From Taiwanofungus camphoratus (taxonomy: Eukaryota > Basidiomycota > Agaricomycetes > Polyporales > Taiwanofungaceae): 64,000 bases of DNA. This document shows, one piece after another, positions 1 through 12,415 of the stretch. The stretch is taken from NCBI GenBank assembly GCA_003999685.1, contig CP021222.1:3162001-3226000 (forward strand), in the 5' to 3' direction. The position numbers were made by a program, and so were the translations under genes. A model generated the notes under the pieces. The model searched no databases and had not been told where the DNA came from. It saw only the letters and a list, made by a program, of their open reading frames with translations. Positions within the stretch are counted from its first letter, which is position 1, and each line of letters begins with the position of its first letter.

Positions 1-655
1 GTTTGTGGCTGGGGTGACGAGTGCCCGCTCGGAGGCGCCGAGGGCCATATGCTTTCTGGTGATGGAGAGCCATGGGGAGAAGGTAGCGGCGATGGAGGGG
101 CAGCGGTGTTGATGGGAGGGATGTGCGTGAGCGGGGCAGGTTTAACCTTTTTGCGGGGCGGTGTGTTTGCGACCAGTCCCGGAATCGCCTCGATGCCTTC
201 CATCATATTCTCGTTGCTGTACGACCTCTTGCGGCCATATCGTTCGATCGCCTCGGCGAGGCCTACTTCTTTGCGAGGATCGGTCTCCTCGTCTCGTCTG
301 AGCATTCTCCAACCCCTTCCGCCGACCACTTCCTGCTCATCGACATCGTCCTCGCCTGCCCCACTGTCGCGGAATGCGGCACGCGCCCCGCCAGGGAAGA
401 CGAGGGGGAAGTGACGAAGAGATTTTGGAAGAGGAGCATGGAGCAGAGGGTATGTCTTGGGATCCTTGGGAGAAGACGGCGTAGGTAATGGAGGTAGGGG
501 GATTGGCGCGTAGGTCGTGGTTGTCGTCGTCGTCGTAACCACCCTGTAAGAGACGGGTCAGAGTGAGACAACTCGTGACGATGAAACAAGAGAACGTACG
601 TGGTGGTGTTCACGGAGGGTGCGAGGTAGAGGGAGGGCCGTTGGCTGGAGGACAT
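1..655 (-). CDS. Disordered protein of unknown function, 5' part only (3' end beyond the left edge)
   Basis: The gene reads leftwards and leaves the window, so only the N-terminal part is seen. It starts at the ATG at 655-653 (MSSSQRPSLYLAPSV). A short first exon ends at 600, an intron with GTACGT and TTACAG ends spans 599-544, and the second exon then stays open from 543 to the window edge. The visible residues are rich in Thr, Pro, Ser and charged amino acids, with a Thr run directly after the splice, a basic patch PPRKKVKP that could be a nuclear localisation signal, and a Pro/Ser tail. I recognise no domain. The splice restores one long open frame where the unspliced frame does not, which is the main support. 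Function unknown; a nuclear role is only inferred from the basic patch. Confidence 0.6.
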
Positions 656-1950
656 GGTATCAGATGGAGATGGGACAGTGCGCGCGCCTGCGCTGAGCCA
701 GGTTGCCTGGCCTGGGCGAATGGACGGTGCTACGATTCAGAACGGTGACCCGCGCCTCAACCAGCGCGCGACGCGGAAGCCGTCCAAGCCGCAGCGGAGT
801 CTGAACCATCTGGCCACCTGCCACAATCCCTTTTTGGCCTCGCCTGCCCCTCTCTGCGCAAGCAATCCGAACCCGTTCAATTGCTTACACCGTGCTTGGA
901 CCTTGTCAGAATCGTCTCATTCGCTTCGGTGCGAGACCAGCGTGTCTCAAAGGACGAAACGACTTTGTTGAAAGGCTTCATGTTTTGTCTCGTGTCGGCA
1001 TTGTGTCTGGCAGTCTTGCGGTATCAGATTTCAAAGTCGTCTTTTATCCGTTGGTCGAATTCCCTGCTGCCTTGTTGGTTCATTGTTCGTCGCATGCCAT
1101 ATGGCGAACATCTCTCCCGCAATGTAACGATTGCGACAGTCTCGGTGTCGTCGTGCAGCAGCAATGTGGACGCGAGTGCTTCCCGGACAACGTGATTCTA
1201 CCACATTTCTGGCGTTACTTGGCATCACAATTAAAGCCTCACAGTCAGCTAGCCCGTAATGATGCTCAGGTTGATCATTGTGGCAATCTGAAGGCGCATT
1301 TACAGCGGGTCTTGACGCATACATCCCGAGGTAGTTGGCTGTATGTTGTTGGAACCAGACGCGACGCATGAAATGTGATAGATGTTGCTCAATGCCCTTG
1401 CACGAACTGACCTACGTGAATTTGGTCAGGCCTTGAAGCTTGAAGTTTGGTCTTCGCATATACGCTCCATCGCGAAAATTTGGGTTGCGTTTACCATCTC
1501 CAATATTGCCTGAATATCCATTGTCTGCCGAGTTATGAACGGGAATTATGTAATGTGTGGCGTTGTTGATCAAGCGATCGGGATCGTCTCGAATCATTTC
1601 GACTCGGCGGCAATTGCATTTTGCAAGATTGAGAGGGGAGCAGCACCGTGAAAGTCGCATCTATTATAAATGCCTCAGCTTTATGGTGCCAGAATACCCT
1701 TGCTCGATGTTTTGTTTTGTTTTTCGTTAGACTATATCACTAACGACATCAAGCTACCACATCAGGAAAAATCAGGGTAGCTCCTGATGCTACGGCAACT
1801 ACAATCAAATCTGACTGTCTTATTAGGACGTCGTGTACCTGCTGTGCAGCGATCCCGCCTTGTATATGGCCTCTGAATGCGGGGGTAAACGCTGCTACTT
1901 AGTGTCCCGTCGAACGGCCGTTGAATGAACAGACAAGACTTGCTTTGACG
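656..1950. other. Intergenic, divergent promoter region
   Basis: This 1.3 kb lies between two genes transcribed away from each other. Open frames here (for example 892-1371 on +) lack an ATG start or resemblance to any family I know, so I do not call a gene. It presumably holds both promoters. Confidence 0.5.
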
Positions 1951-2855
1951 ATGGACTCCTCCGTGGCTAATGCTAATACAACCGCATTGAGCAATTCTCT
2001 CCCGCAGGAGATAACGGTCGTAGCTCTCAATGAGAAGATGGGCCATGACTTGGAGACGGCACGCACGACAATCGCTTCCCCCGATACTCACTGGGGTAGG
2101 AGGATCAGACATGGTAAGCACGGACCCCGTCCAGACACTCTTGACGCTTCGTCTCCTGATTTGTATCTTGTCTAGTGCTATTCCTATTATCCCTCGGAAT
2201 ATCATCTACAAACCGGCTGCAAGAAATCACCGCACCAGGCCGCGAAGCCGACTGGAAGGATTTCATGACCGCCTTACTTACACGTGTCGGGAACATCAAC
2301 GTCGTCTCATCGCTCATCCTTGCGTATGGTTCCCACTTCTCCATCCTGGACTCGAGTGTTCATCTATGAACTGACCGGCAGAACGGACGCGGCGTTCTTG
2401 ACAACTTCTCCGTCTACATCCATAGCGGACTGGCTGCAGCCGATGCCCTACGTCATCTTGCTTGCGACATTCTGCCTGGCCTTTCTAGCTGTCGGGTGTG
2501 GGACCTTCCTTCAATTTGTCCTCATGGACGCCCAAGCCAAGTCCTTGCGCGTAAGCTTGAATCCTTCGCAAACCATCTTCCAACCCCAACACGCGCACAT
2601 CTGAGCCACTGCTATCGTCGATCTTATAATTCTTCCAATCTCTAGGAGCTGTCGCACCACCCGCGTAAGTTCACGCTGGGGCTTATTCTCCTCGCACTGC
2701 CTACCTTGTTCGTAGGCGCTGCCGGTGCTGGAGGCATTGTCGCCCTGTGCGGCGCTGTCTGGTACGGAGACAATGCCTTCGCGAAGGCTGGACTCACGCT
2801 GACTGTAGCGGGGACGGTTGGAGCAGTGCTTGGGTTCGTAGCTACTGTAATTTGA
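1951..2855 (+). CDS. Small multi-pass membrane protein, unknown function
   Basis: Four exons can be joined in frame: 1951-2113, 2176-2323, 2382-2550 and 2646-2855, all with GT-AG introns, giving about 229 residues. The first 60 residues are polar. Residues encoded near 2176 begin a hydrophobic stretch (VLFLLSLGISS); another segment follows around 2430-2500 (YVILLATFCLAFLAVGCG), and the last exon encodes two more (FTLGLILLALPTLFVGAAG and AGLTLTVAGTVGAVLGFV). I therefore expect three or four membrane spans with a soluble N-terminus. I do not recognise the family; small proteins of this shape are common and uncharacterised in agaricomycetes. The gene model rests on consistent splice phases and hydrophobic pattern rather than homology. 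Confidence 0.65.
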
Positions 2856-5800
2856 CTTAGTGCCGTTGATCATGTCGCTCGAAATCTGGCCCTGATTGAT
2901 GTATTGTAGCGGGAGAATGGTGACTGTTCATATACCAAATGATTTATGCTATGGATATCTGGTCAAGCATTTGCATACGTTCTGATTCTCGCTGTGAAAG
3001 ACGATTGAAGTTTTCTGGATTACGGAAGTGTTGCATGCTTGGTCAGGGCCTTTTGGATTTGATTACTTTCTGTTTCAACCATTTTTAACAGGCTACCTAT
3101 AAAGACGTATTCAGTGAAATGGCTATCCAACAGTAGCTGTAAAGAAGTTTCCTGTTGCCTAGCTTCAGTGAGAATTTATCGGCAAGAATACGCAGCCAAA
3201 ACTTCGATCTCCAAGATAACACACGCGTTGCGTAAACGAAACAACAACTAACCTTATCATTTCGTTGTGGTCCAACGAAAGGACGAAGCTACGTCGTAAG
3301 GGTTGTCAAAGTGAACTCACGGTATAATATGTAAGAAGTACCCTAGAGAGTAGTCTGGACAATGCAATCACGGTGTGAACTGCAAGTGTGGGTTCTTCTG
3401 GAGCGCAACACATGATGTGGCGGAAATGTGTGAATTTGGACGCTGGGACACAGCGAATATCAGAGAATGAACCACCTACAACGTGCAGCGGATGGAACAG
3501 CCATGAAGAGATCCAAATATACAGGGGTCATTCCCAGGGGGAGTATTATAGGGTTCTTTGAGCTGACAATCTTACGAGAATGTCAGAATGTGATTGACGG
3601 AATGGACTCACACACCAAGGGGACTTGTGTACGCGCATCAGAACCACATTTTACGCTGTTGACCACAACCATGAGTCACGGTATCACATCGCTGTTCCAG
3701 CTCGCAGAAGGAATTGAACACAGCCCGAGATGCGAGTAAAGCCGATCACACAGCACAGCAGGCGATTGCAATGACCTGACATCTACATAGGTTTTGATCA
3801 CCTTGTAAACGACAGCATCTCACGAACAACGAGGCTGATCAGCACAGGCTCGAACCAGATAGAAGCTACTGTGAGAGCTGCCAGCTAGCAACGTCTGCAA
3901 CCGAAGTTGAGAATATTTAAGGGGGGGTACGACCAGGTCCTATCAATAGACGTAGTTCTGAAATCGACTTCCCCGCCAAGTCATCGGGATGAACTTGCCT
4001 TCCAAGTAAGAGCTTATGCTGGAGATGGAGATAGAGATCTAATGAGAAACACCCCCAAGAAGCCAGGAACTCAGGGTTTCCCACTGGCTACACATGAACC
4101 CCTCACAGGAGATCTTTTAGAGGGGAAATTCTCCGCTCCAACCAGATCACAGACAGCAGGCGATAGGTGGCAGCGGCAACTTCATGTTGACCGTACGAAT
4201 ATGATCTACAGATCGTACAGACCATCAAGATGATGGAGTCTGTTTAGACAGGTTTAGGCTTGATGCTTGGAAAACTGACCGGAAGAAGGAATATGTACCA
4301 AGGTAGAGGCAGCCAACAGATACCAGCATTGAACTCACGCAGACCATGTATGCACTTGAGTGCTTGATGCAATCGAAGTATTAATGTAAGTCGCGCAACT
4401 TTGTATATTCGTGTACTCAAAATGGAAGGTAGTTTCGCTCTGCACCTGATTCTGGTTCATAAGAAGAGGACACAGCGCACATCACCTGAATATATATACG
4501 CAGTCAGCACGCCTCCTGCCAAGCAAATAGATCCCCATTGACAAGGATGGACAGGCGCGTGTCGCAGAATCGCCACCTTGTCGCAGTTGTAAAGACCGTC
4601 TGCGCTCTGGATCGCAGGAGCTATGCTCGGCTGAATCCTTGAATAACCTATTGAGAAAGTCAAGTTCCTGTAAAACGACGTTTTGAGGGGTCACTAGCGT
4701 TCGAGCTTCCAAAGGGGCTTCTCAGTATGATTATCCGGGAGATGGTGGTAGCTGAGTAGTCATGAGACCACCCAACTCCGAAAAGTCCCGAAACTCTGGA
4801 CTTGGCGAAGCAGCTTCTCAGAAGGGTAGCTCACTGTTAAATCCTTTCTGCAAGCAGAGCGCAAGAGGGGAAAGACAATTGGAGATAGGAGTTGTGAACG
4901 GTCATATAGTGGCATATGTACCCTCCAGACAAAATAGATTCATGGAAGACGAACAGACCACATTAGAAGAAGCCTGATTGTATGTTGATTTAGGTAACAC
5001 AAAGGCACGCACTTGTAGCAAACCTTGTGTGTATCAAAACGTGCAACTTCCAATGGGAATCGACGAAGCAAATCAGCACAGCCTGAGCCGCATGGTTGAA
5101 GGCGCAAGCCAGATTCAAAGATCTATTACGTTCACAAGACAGACTGCCAAAGTTGAAGGAATGATGCCGACCACTGCCTTAGAACGTACGGTGATATACT
5201 TGTTGCTCATTAGATCATGATGGAAAGCTAGTCTGAAAGATATGGAGGATGAGCGTATTGATGTCTTAAACTAGGGAGCCAAGAAATGAGACAGCGAGCG
5301 TTCTGATAATGGGACAAGAATTATGAAGGCTTCAGAAAGACGGCGGGGCCCCGGACGACTCGGACGAGTCACGTGATAGAAGGCGGGGTCGGGCCAGGGT
5401 CGGTCATTAGACGCGGGTGTAGTAAGGATATTTATGAAGATCATTGTCAAGCGTTAGCTAGATTGACCAGGAAGCAACATCTCTGCAGCAGCGTATACAC
5501 GCCTCCGACAATATACACAGGTTTGCATTCTCCTCCTAGTTTCCAACAAGCTCGGTTACACTTCTCCTAGCGGACTTCTGTCCTCAATACCCAGGTCTTG
5601 ACGGCACCGAGTCAAGTTTTCTCGCCGTCTCAACGTTAGGTCCGACTTCGTCTTCAACCACCATCTTCAATTCTGGTACACCCACTTCCCTCTTCACGGA
5701 AAACAGCATTATTCGACTGCCATTTGTTCATATCAACACTATAAACCCCGCGTTCCAGTGCTTGTGTCGAGCTTAGATCCCCGCTTCTGTCTTTGAACGG

Positions 5801-5869
5801 GTCGGCTCGTTCTCAAGTGACTGGCCCAAACCCAGACTAGCTCCTTTTTTTCTGCTTGCCCGTTGTGCT
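2856..5869. other. 3 kb without a recognisable gene
   Basis: Only short open frames occur, such as 3467-3739, 3907-4233 and 4762-5220 on +, none with a known motif or clear splice partners. The A/T-rich patchy composition and the frames broken at similar spacing could reflect old mobile-element sequence, but I see no terminal repeats or polymerase motifs. The last few hundred bases include the promoter and 5' leader of the regulator starting at 5870. Confidence 0.4.
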
Positions 5870-8800
5870 ATGTCGACGTCCCCCAGCTACTCAGGGTTCT
5901 ACGTTCCGGCAGCGCAGGAACCACACCAGTCTTCCTATTCATCAAACTCAATCACTGTTCCTCACGCTCACGAGCATCAAATGGCTCAACGAGTAGCGTC
6001 CCCGTCGTCCTCATCGATTCCAATTGATCCTGCACTCGCAATGTATCCTCCTTCATATTACTCTTACCAGCAGTCTCAGCAGCACATGCCTACACCCCAT
6101 CTGACATTGCCTACCAGCCTTTCATCGCCGTCGTCTCAGGGCTCAGAAACGATTGCAACTCCACCCAATGATCAAGCGAGTCTTCCTACTACAAATGCCA
6201 ATGGTAAGAGGCCGGCTTCATCGCAGTCCGGCGATAGTCGAAAAAAATCACGTAAAGATGACGAGGGCGACGGGCGAGAAGAAAACAGTCCTGTGGCTGA
6301 AAAAGGAGAGGGCCCTATCAAAGCTAAACCTACACGGGGCTCACGGTACAACTTTCGTGCTTTCGCCGTGCTTTCTATCCACTAAACCCACCTTCAGAGC
6401 GTGTACTGTATGTCGGCGCCTAAAGATGAAATGTGTAGGTGCAGAGAATGGTCCGCCCTGCAAACGATGTCAAGCTGGTAATCATGAGTGCATATTTGAG
6501 GAATCAAATCGGGGCAAGCGCTCCACGAAGTAAGTACTTCTATCATCCTCTCACCAGATCTCTGAATATTCAACTGCAGCCCCAGGAAACACGAGCTCCT
6601 TACGCGTTCGCTGCGCAAAATGGAACGCACGCTTGATACGATTTTTCGTTCACTGGGGGCTCCGCCTTCTGATGGAGCGTCTCGATCACCATCGCCGTCC
6701 GCTCAACAACAGCCGCCTTCAGGAGAGACACACCCTCTACTTGCCTCGCCGCCACGTTCACCAGACTCCCTTCCGCATCGTCATCATACAGAGAAGCCTC
6801 CGAATTCCCCAAAACTGCCTTCACTACCAGACGATTCTTTGAATCCGCTGGGTTTGTTGGCCGAAGCCAGTCTGGCGAATCGCCGTGCTCAAGCTGGCTC
6901 CAAGTCAGATCTGGCATCGACTGCCATGCTAACACGGACTTCGGAACCTTCGAAGATGGGTGTTGCCAGCGATTTGTATTTTAAACCAGGGCCGATGACC
7001 ATCTTGCCTCTTCGCCGACTCTATATTGAACGACAAATTCAGCCGGAAATGTTGAGCTTTGTCAGCACTGAAGAAGTGATAGCGTTGTTCAATATGTGAG
7101 TGTCGAAGTCTACCTCGTACACTAGCATCGTGTTGAACAGGAATGCTATAAGTTATTTTGAACACATGAATGTAGGTTGCATTCCATCCTCTCATGCCTT
7201 AGGCTGACATGTGGTAATAGATGCACTGTATGCTATTAGATCCTGACTATCATACACCCGCCTTGGTCTGCTCGCGTTCGCCTTTTCTCCTCACGACTAG
7301 TGAGTACCACTCCTGATTATATCTTGCCTACACTGGTTTGAATACCTTGATTATAGTCTGCGCGATTGCGTCCAGATTCCACGATGCTCGTCCAGAGCTA
7401 TATACCAAGCTGACAGAGATTTCGAAGAGGCTAGCGTTCCATGTCCCAGCAAAGGGATTTAAATCTGTCGAAATCGTCCAGGCCTATCTGCTTAACACTC
7501 TGTGGGGATGTGGTCCTGTGGAACGGTTCGAGCAGGATAGGACTTGGTTGATGCTCGGAATGGGAATCAGGTATGTGTCGCTTTCTGTAGCTAGATGGTT
7601 CGTTGCTAATGTTCTGCCGGTGTTGCTGTTCTTTTGAACTTTATATTTGCAGGATGGCTATCGATCTGAACATGCACCGGAGAACAGAGACATCCCACGA
7701 GGACACAGAAGAAGGTCGTATGCGTGAGAGGGAAGTCCATAACCGAGAGCGGACATGGATAGCTTGCTTCTGCTTAGATCGGAGCTTCAGTGCACAGATG
7801 GGCAAGCCTTACACCATTAGAGAAGAGTAGGTGTTCATTACTGTTTATTCTCGTTTTAAGTGGCTCTGAAATGTCACGCTGCAGTTTTGTGATACGGAAC
7901 GCTTCTCAATGGTGCAGGTCACCAGTCGCCATGCCATCCGATGTACAACTTGCAGCATACGCGGTATGAGACGACCCATTGTCTCTGTATTTTGTCTGAC
8001 ATATCATGCAGGATTTGCAACGCATTCTCACCCGCAGTCTTGATTTGCTCTATTCGGGGACCACTAATTCGTCAGGTCTGCAAGAAGACTGCGACTATCT
8101 TCTTGTTATCAAGACCATGGAGACACAACTCCTTGCATGGCAGCATGAGTGGTTCGTGATTAGACGTGTCCAGCATGGTGAGGGCTCCCGATCATCGCTT
8201 TTTTGAAACACATTCTGAGTAGTAGATACAATAGCCGAGAGGTCAGAATACGCACGGAAACATGCTGAACTGAACTTCAAACTGTCCTTCGACTATGCTA
8301 TGCTCACCGTCAATTCGTTTGGGTTGCAGAACGCGCTACAGCGGTCTAATCTGGACATTGGACACTTCTTTGCGCGGTGTCATACATCGGCTGTCAATTG
8401 CGCTACTGTCATTCGCAATGACCTGGGCCCCTTGGGTTATTTAAAGTACGCTCCTGATTCACAATATGTGCAAGGCTCCTATTCTGTGTTGAGTTTGCTC
8501 AAGGTGGGATCTATGTCTGTGCCCGTTGTTAGTCGTTGGCACTGACAGCTCCCTGCTAGCTCCTCCGGCCCGAGTTCAAAACGTTTCTCGACCATGAGCA
8601 GAAAACCGTTGCGCTCGTCAAGGATGTCGCGAACGTCTTTGAGAGTGTTGCTGTTGGTCCCTTGCACACGCCGGCTCTATACAGCTGCTTCCTCCGTGCG
8701 CTAATATCAGCGAGGACGGACCCTACCGGCGCGAGCAGTACGGTCGCGAGTGCAAGTTCACACGCAAACGCAACCGAGAATCTCAACTCAAATGCAAGTG

Positions 8801-9349
8801 GAGCTACGCCACCGTTACAGGAGCCACCGCGCCCCATTCAGGATGAGCTTGCACCGAATGTTATGAATCTGTCTCAGTCCAATGGCCAGGCGTCAACATC
8901 CGCTTCTGACCTCCTCGCCGGCTTCTTCACCAGCAGTGAGATGGGACCTGTAGCGGACATGTCAACGTTTCCGCCTACAATGGCACCAATTCCTATGGAT
9001 CTAATGTCCATGGATAGCATTCTGACTTCAGAATTTTGGGATAGTGTTCTCGTGCCAGGTGAGTCAATGTCGTTCCAGCATTTCTTTGCAGGAGCGGTAC
9101 TGACCGCTGGCAGGCTCCTCAAGTACGTTGGAGAGTCTGAGCAATGGTTTTGTGTATGGTGCCGGTGGAAGTGGTCTGATCACGCCGCGCATGTGGATGT
9201 CTCCCTTACCTTCTATTACAAACTCTCCTGCACGAGTCGGCGAGAAGCGCAATGGTGACGTTGTACAAGATAGGATCGGCCATGGCTTCGACACCCAGGA
9301 GGTACAGCAGCAGACGCAACAGCAGCCGGAAGTACCGATCAATGCATAG
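5870..9349 (+). CDS. Zn2Cys6 fungal transcription factor with fungal_trans middle domain
   Basis: Twelve exons join in consistent phase: 5870-6345, 6398-6529, 6580-7095, 7141-7171, 7221-7299, 7357-7570, 7653-7826, 7885-7963, 8012-8177, 8235-8503, 8560-9058 and 9114-9349, giving about 956 residues. The N-terminus is Ser/Pro/Gln-rich with a basic KKSRK patch. The binuclear zinc cluster, encoded across exons 2-3, begins RACTVCRRLKMKC and continues with CKRCQAGNHEC, and is followed by a short coiled-coil-like linker. The middle region (LLDPDYHTPALV, then FLLTTICAIASRF) matches the Fungal_trans ligand-responsive domain. The C-terminus is Ser/Thr/Gln-rich, a likely activation region. A nuclear DNA-binding regulator is therefore well supported; its targets are not. 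The gene stands alone between two gene-poor stretches. An AATAAA lies about 195 nt past the stop. The 31-bp exon 4 is easy for gene finders to miss. Confidence 0.9.
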
Positions 9350-9544
9350 CATTGCGCACACGCTTAGACATATCATGCTGACGTCTCCTTACTTGCTGAG
9401 CCTACGGTTTCTGGGAGACTCGTTCTATGTATTTCCTATACGGTACTCTGGTTCGTTTATTTATTGTGGCAGGTTCGCATTTGTAGTCCGCTAGTGTCGC
9501 GTAAATCTCGCATTCATTCGAATAATCTAGTCACATGTTATGAT

Positions 9545-9550
9545 AATAAA
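9545..9550 (+). terminator. Candidate AATAAA polyadenylation signal
   Basis: A canonical AATAAA lies about 195 nt after the stop of the Zn2Cys6 gene, in A/T-rich sequence. Fungal signals are loose, so this is only a candidate. Confidence 0.3.
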
Positions 9551-9730
9551 GTCTACTTGACTTATGAAACAATTGGCTGTCGCACATGGTCTTCAATAAC
9601 ATGAAATTGGTACCGAGTTACCAATAATTTAGCACTACCAAAGTTGGCAAGATTAGTAGTTGACCAAGCTTACGCATCCTTGTGCCAGGTTCGATTAGCG
9701 CCTAAGATAACATTGGACTTGTCAAATTAG

Positions 9731-9927
9731 TGTCACTACCGCGGGTGCCGGAGCAGCGACTCAGCAGCCACCGACGACACCTTCTGTACGGTAAGTATTA
9801 GACCTAACAGATACAATGCGATATATATAAATTGATATCAATCTTTATATATCGCATTCACCGTGTGTCTACTAGGTCTAATATCGTACAGAAGGTGTCG
9901 TCGGTGGCTGCTGAGCCGGTACTGACA
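9731..9927. repeat. Fold-back inverted repeat, MITE-like hairpin
   Basis: Two arms of roughly 75-100 nt are inverted copies meeting at a TTGATATCAA centre (9832-9841). The stretch 9760-9790 is a perfect 31-bp reverse complement of 9885-9915. Inward the arms diverge through small indels but share TATTAGACCTA and ATGCGATATATA blocks; outward TGTCACTACCG (9731-9741) mirrors CCGGTACTGACA (9916-9927), with an extra 18 nt in the left arm. No coding capacity is present. The structure suits a non-autonomous fold-back DNA element; a hairpin RNA source is an alternative. I cannot define a target-site duplication with confidence. Confidence 0.8.
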
Positions 9928-10552
9928 GTGACCAAGTTCATCAAGACGTTACACTAGGCGCCTTGAGGCGCCATTCGAATCCATCGACTGTCCCCTCAGT
10001 TACCAGTACTTAAGTGTGTCGCGGCTGGGGACTAGAATCCAGTTTTCACGCAGGATATGCTAAGCCTTTAGTCTGGACGCCTGGGCCTAGGCTTCAATCA
10101 GATGCGCATATGTGAGTGTAATCCAGTCTTTCAGTCAAGTCCTTGTTCAATATTTCGTCCAGATCATGCGATCAGCACCCGGTTCGGGCTTCACAAGGCT
10201 TCACAGTGCTCCTTCTCGTCGTCCTTCGGGTGGGATAAGTATCTGTATAGGACGACGCCATGAACTTCATCCGAACGACTTGCTACCGACGGGAAATGCC
10301 AGTCATACAAGCTTGACAGATGGGGGGCGCCGCCAAGGATGGTCACGGCCTCGAGCATAGTTGCAAGGCACAGGTACCGCATGATCGATTAACCTTTGTC
10401 TACTTGCGGCCCCGACACTGACTCGATTGAATTGATCCCGGCATGCTTATATGTGAGCGTTCAGCCATGGGAACTATCAAAAAATTTTTCTTGCGCAAAC
10501 TTCATTTGACACGACTGACCATATTCACTCGTTCATTTGCAAAAATCCGAGC
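9928..10552. other. Intergenic, no gene seen
   Basis: Nothing clearly coding. A small palindrome GGCGCCTTGAGGCGCC lies near 9958-9973. The 3' part should hold the promoter of the surface-protein gene that begins at 10553. Confidence 0.4.
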
Positions 10553-11356
10553 ATGCTGACCTCTTGGAGTGGTTTTAAATTGCTTCTCTTTGTGGCCTGC
10601 CTGCCATGTATGTCGCTTTAGTATCCATTATTTCGTATATATGCCTGATCCCCTTTCTCCGACAGATGCAACTGCATTGACTTCGTTGTACATTCCTGGC
10701 TTTGACCCTCAACCTGTGACAGCCGATGAACTTGGCGTAGGGTCGGATGGGCAAACAACCTGGCTGATTGCCCCCGGAGTGTCTAGCGGCACACTGGACG
10801 ATAGCGGTTTCTACGGACCTGGTCCGTAAAAGATTGACATAATCCCAGTCGTTTGTGCTGACTCCTTGTGACGTTCACAGCTACGCTTGTCCTTGGTCCC
10901 TCCACAGCGGAATTAAACTACATAGACCCTTCTGCTGGAATCTCTCTCTTGGAAAACTGTGACGTAGCAGGCTCTTTGGCGGAGTGCTCGGCCGTAGCTG
11001 CCATACTGGGTGCAGATGGTACCACGATGACACAAATCACACAAGAGACTGTCAATCCCTTTCCAGTACAAGTTGGAACTGCAACTATAAATGCTGGGAG
11101 TCCCATGACTACGCCGCCTCCTACCCAGTCACCATCTCCGTCAGCTGGTTCCTCAGTAAATCCTTCGGTCAATACGGGCTTTTCATCTGCCAGACCATCG
11201 AGTGCAGGACCCAATGAACCGTCCAGTTCACCGTCCTCCGGCTCCCCGTCGCAGGCTTCCCCTAAATCCACTACTAATGGGGCGGCAAATTCGAAGGCCT
11301 TCTCTCTTGTATCTGTCGCATTTGTGGGGGTGATGGCTTTTGGTTTTTTGGTGTAA
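10553..11356 (+). CDS. Predicted secreted, GPI-anchored surface protein
   Basis: Three exons join in phase: about 10553-10609, then from about 10667, then from 10881 to the stop at 11356. The second intron uses a weak GTCCGT donor. The product of roughly 220 residues starts with a signal peptide (MLTSWSGFKLLLFVACLP) and has a compact region of about 120 residues with few cysteines. This is followed by a Ser/Pro/Thr-rich linker of about 60 residues and a C-terminal hydrophobic tail (FSLVSVAFVGVMAFGFLV) after a small-residue stretch (NGAANS) that fits a GPI-attachment site. This layout is common among cell-wall or plasma-membrane proteins of mushrooms. I do not recognise the folded part. Surface location is inferred from the two terminal signals; no enzymatic function can be assigned. 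Confidence 0.75.
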
Positions 11357-12415
11357 GGTGGTCCTCACAGAGGACTAAGCGTTACTACTGTTTCCGTCTT
11401 CGTACGCAAGTTCCTGTTCCGGGTCACACTCATGGTGGAGTTTTTTGGCAATCTAAAACATGGCAAGGTGATAACTAGGTCTGACAGTTATTGACATGTT
11501 ATAAGCAAGCTATATACCAGTTACAATAAAGCAAGAATATTCTGCAAGTCCGCCCCTTGTTTAGGACACTGGTGGCATTCGCTGCGCAACAGTTTGTGAA
11601 TTTATTATAGCCTTGAGCTTGTCTGAGCCGGCAAATGACCGGAAATCTGAGCCGTAGCTAGTCAACGTTTCAACTACCATTTGCTATGTTTGCGCAGGTT
11701 CCGTCATCAGACATATAACAACAGGCCAGTCTTCCCATTCAACCAGGAGACCTTGCATCTCCCACAGATATCCTATGCTCCTTGAGTTTTAAACACCTCA
11801 GTTTTGGTCTTCAGTTTTTGACATGGTTCTAAACATGTTTTTTAACTGCTTTGCCTAAAACTTGGTAGTTTTACCCGGAACAGTAATGCAGGTGTGCCAA
11901 TGAAACCGATATGGATTTCCCGTGTTCATATATTTGGAAGTCCCCATCACAAGGAAACGGTAACAACAGAACAAAGCTCCGGACATATATTTACAGTGGC
12001 GCGTTCTAATGCCTGCTACTTGTACTTACCGGGAAACACCGCGTATAAATGCTGATTTCATCATCATCATCATTTTTGGAAGTTATCGTTTACCCAAATG
12101 AGACTGAAGCTGTGACACTTATGTGACCCAGCGCGTACATACACGCGATAGATCTCAGGCTCATGTCCTACACCTGCAGGCCACTCAGGTTATCGCCATC
12201 CGCCTCATCGATCCATAGCTGTCCTCGTAGTTCGTCTGGACTGTCTCAATCTCCACGTGTGTCTCTATTATACCACTGAAAGCTCTCGCAGACTAAAAGC
12301 ATCATAATAACGCCGTTGGTCGACATTGTAACGCTTGTAGGGCAGTGCATACCTCTCAGCTGCATAGACACTTCGCAGGTCTAGTATAGTGAACACTGGA
12401 TTATTCCTCCGTCAA
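11357..12415. other. Intergenic with poly(A) signal and ATC microsatellite
   Basis: No gene is supported. AATAAA at 11525-11530 may end the upstream transcript. A short (ATC)n run lies around 12058-12074. The sequence directly before 12416 should be the promoter and leader of the PWWP-like gene. Confidence 0.45.

Noticed and set aside
892-1371. 159-codon open frame on + as a gene
   Set aside because: It begins with GTG, not ATG, has no family motif, and overlaps other frames of similar length in the same interval.
3467-5220. Old retroelement in the 2.9-5.9 kb gap
   Set aside because: No terminal repeats, polymerase or capsid motifs are recognisable, so naming a family would be guesswork.
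9955-10105. tRNA-like or SINE-like sequence (ATTCGAATCC near 9973, tRNA-like segments)
   Set aside because: I could not fold a cloverleaf with matching acceptor and T stems on either strand, and no clear A box accompanies the B-box-like piece.
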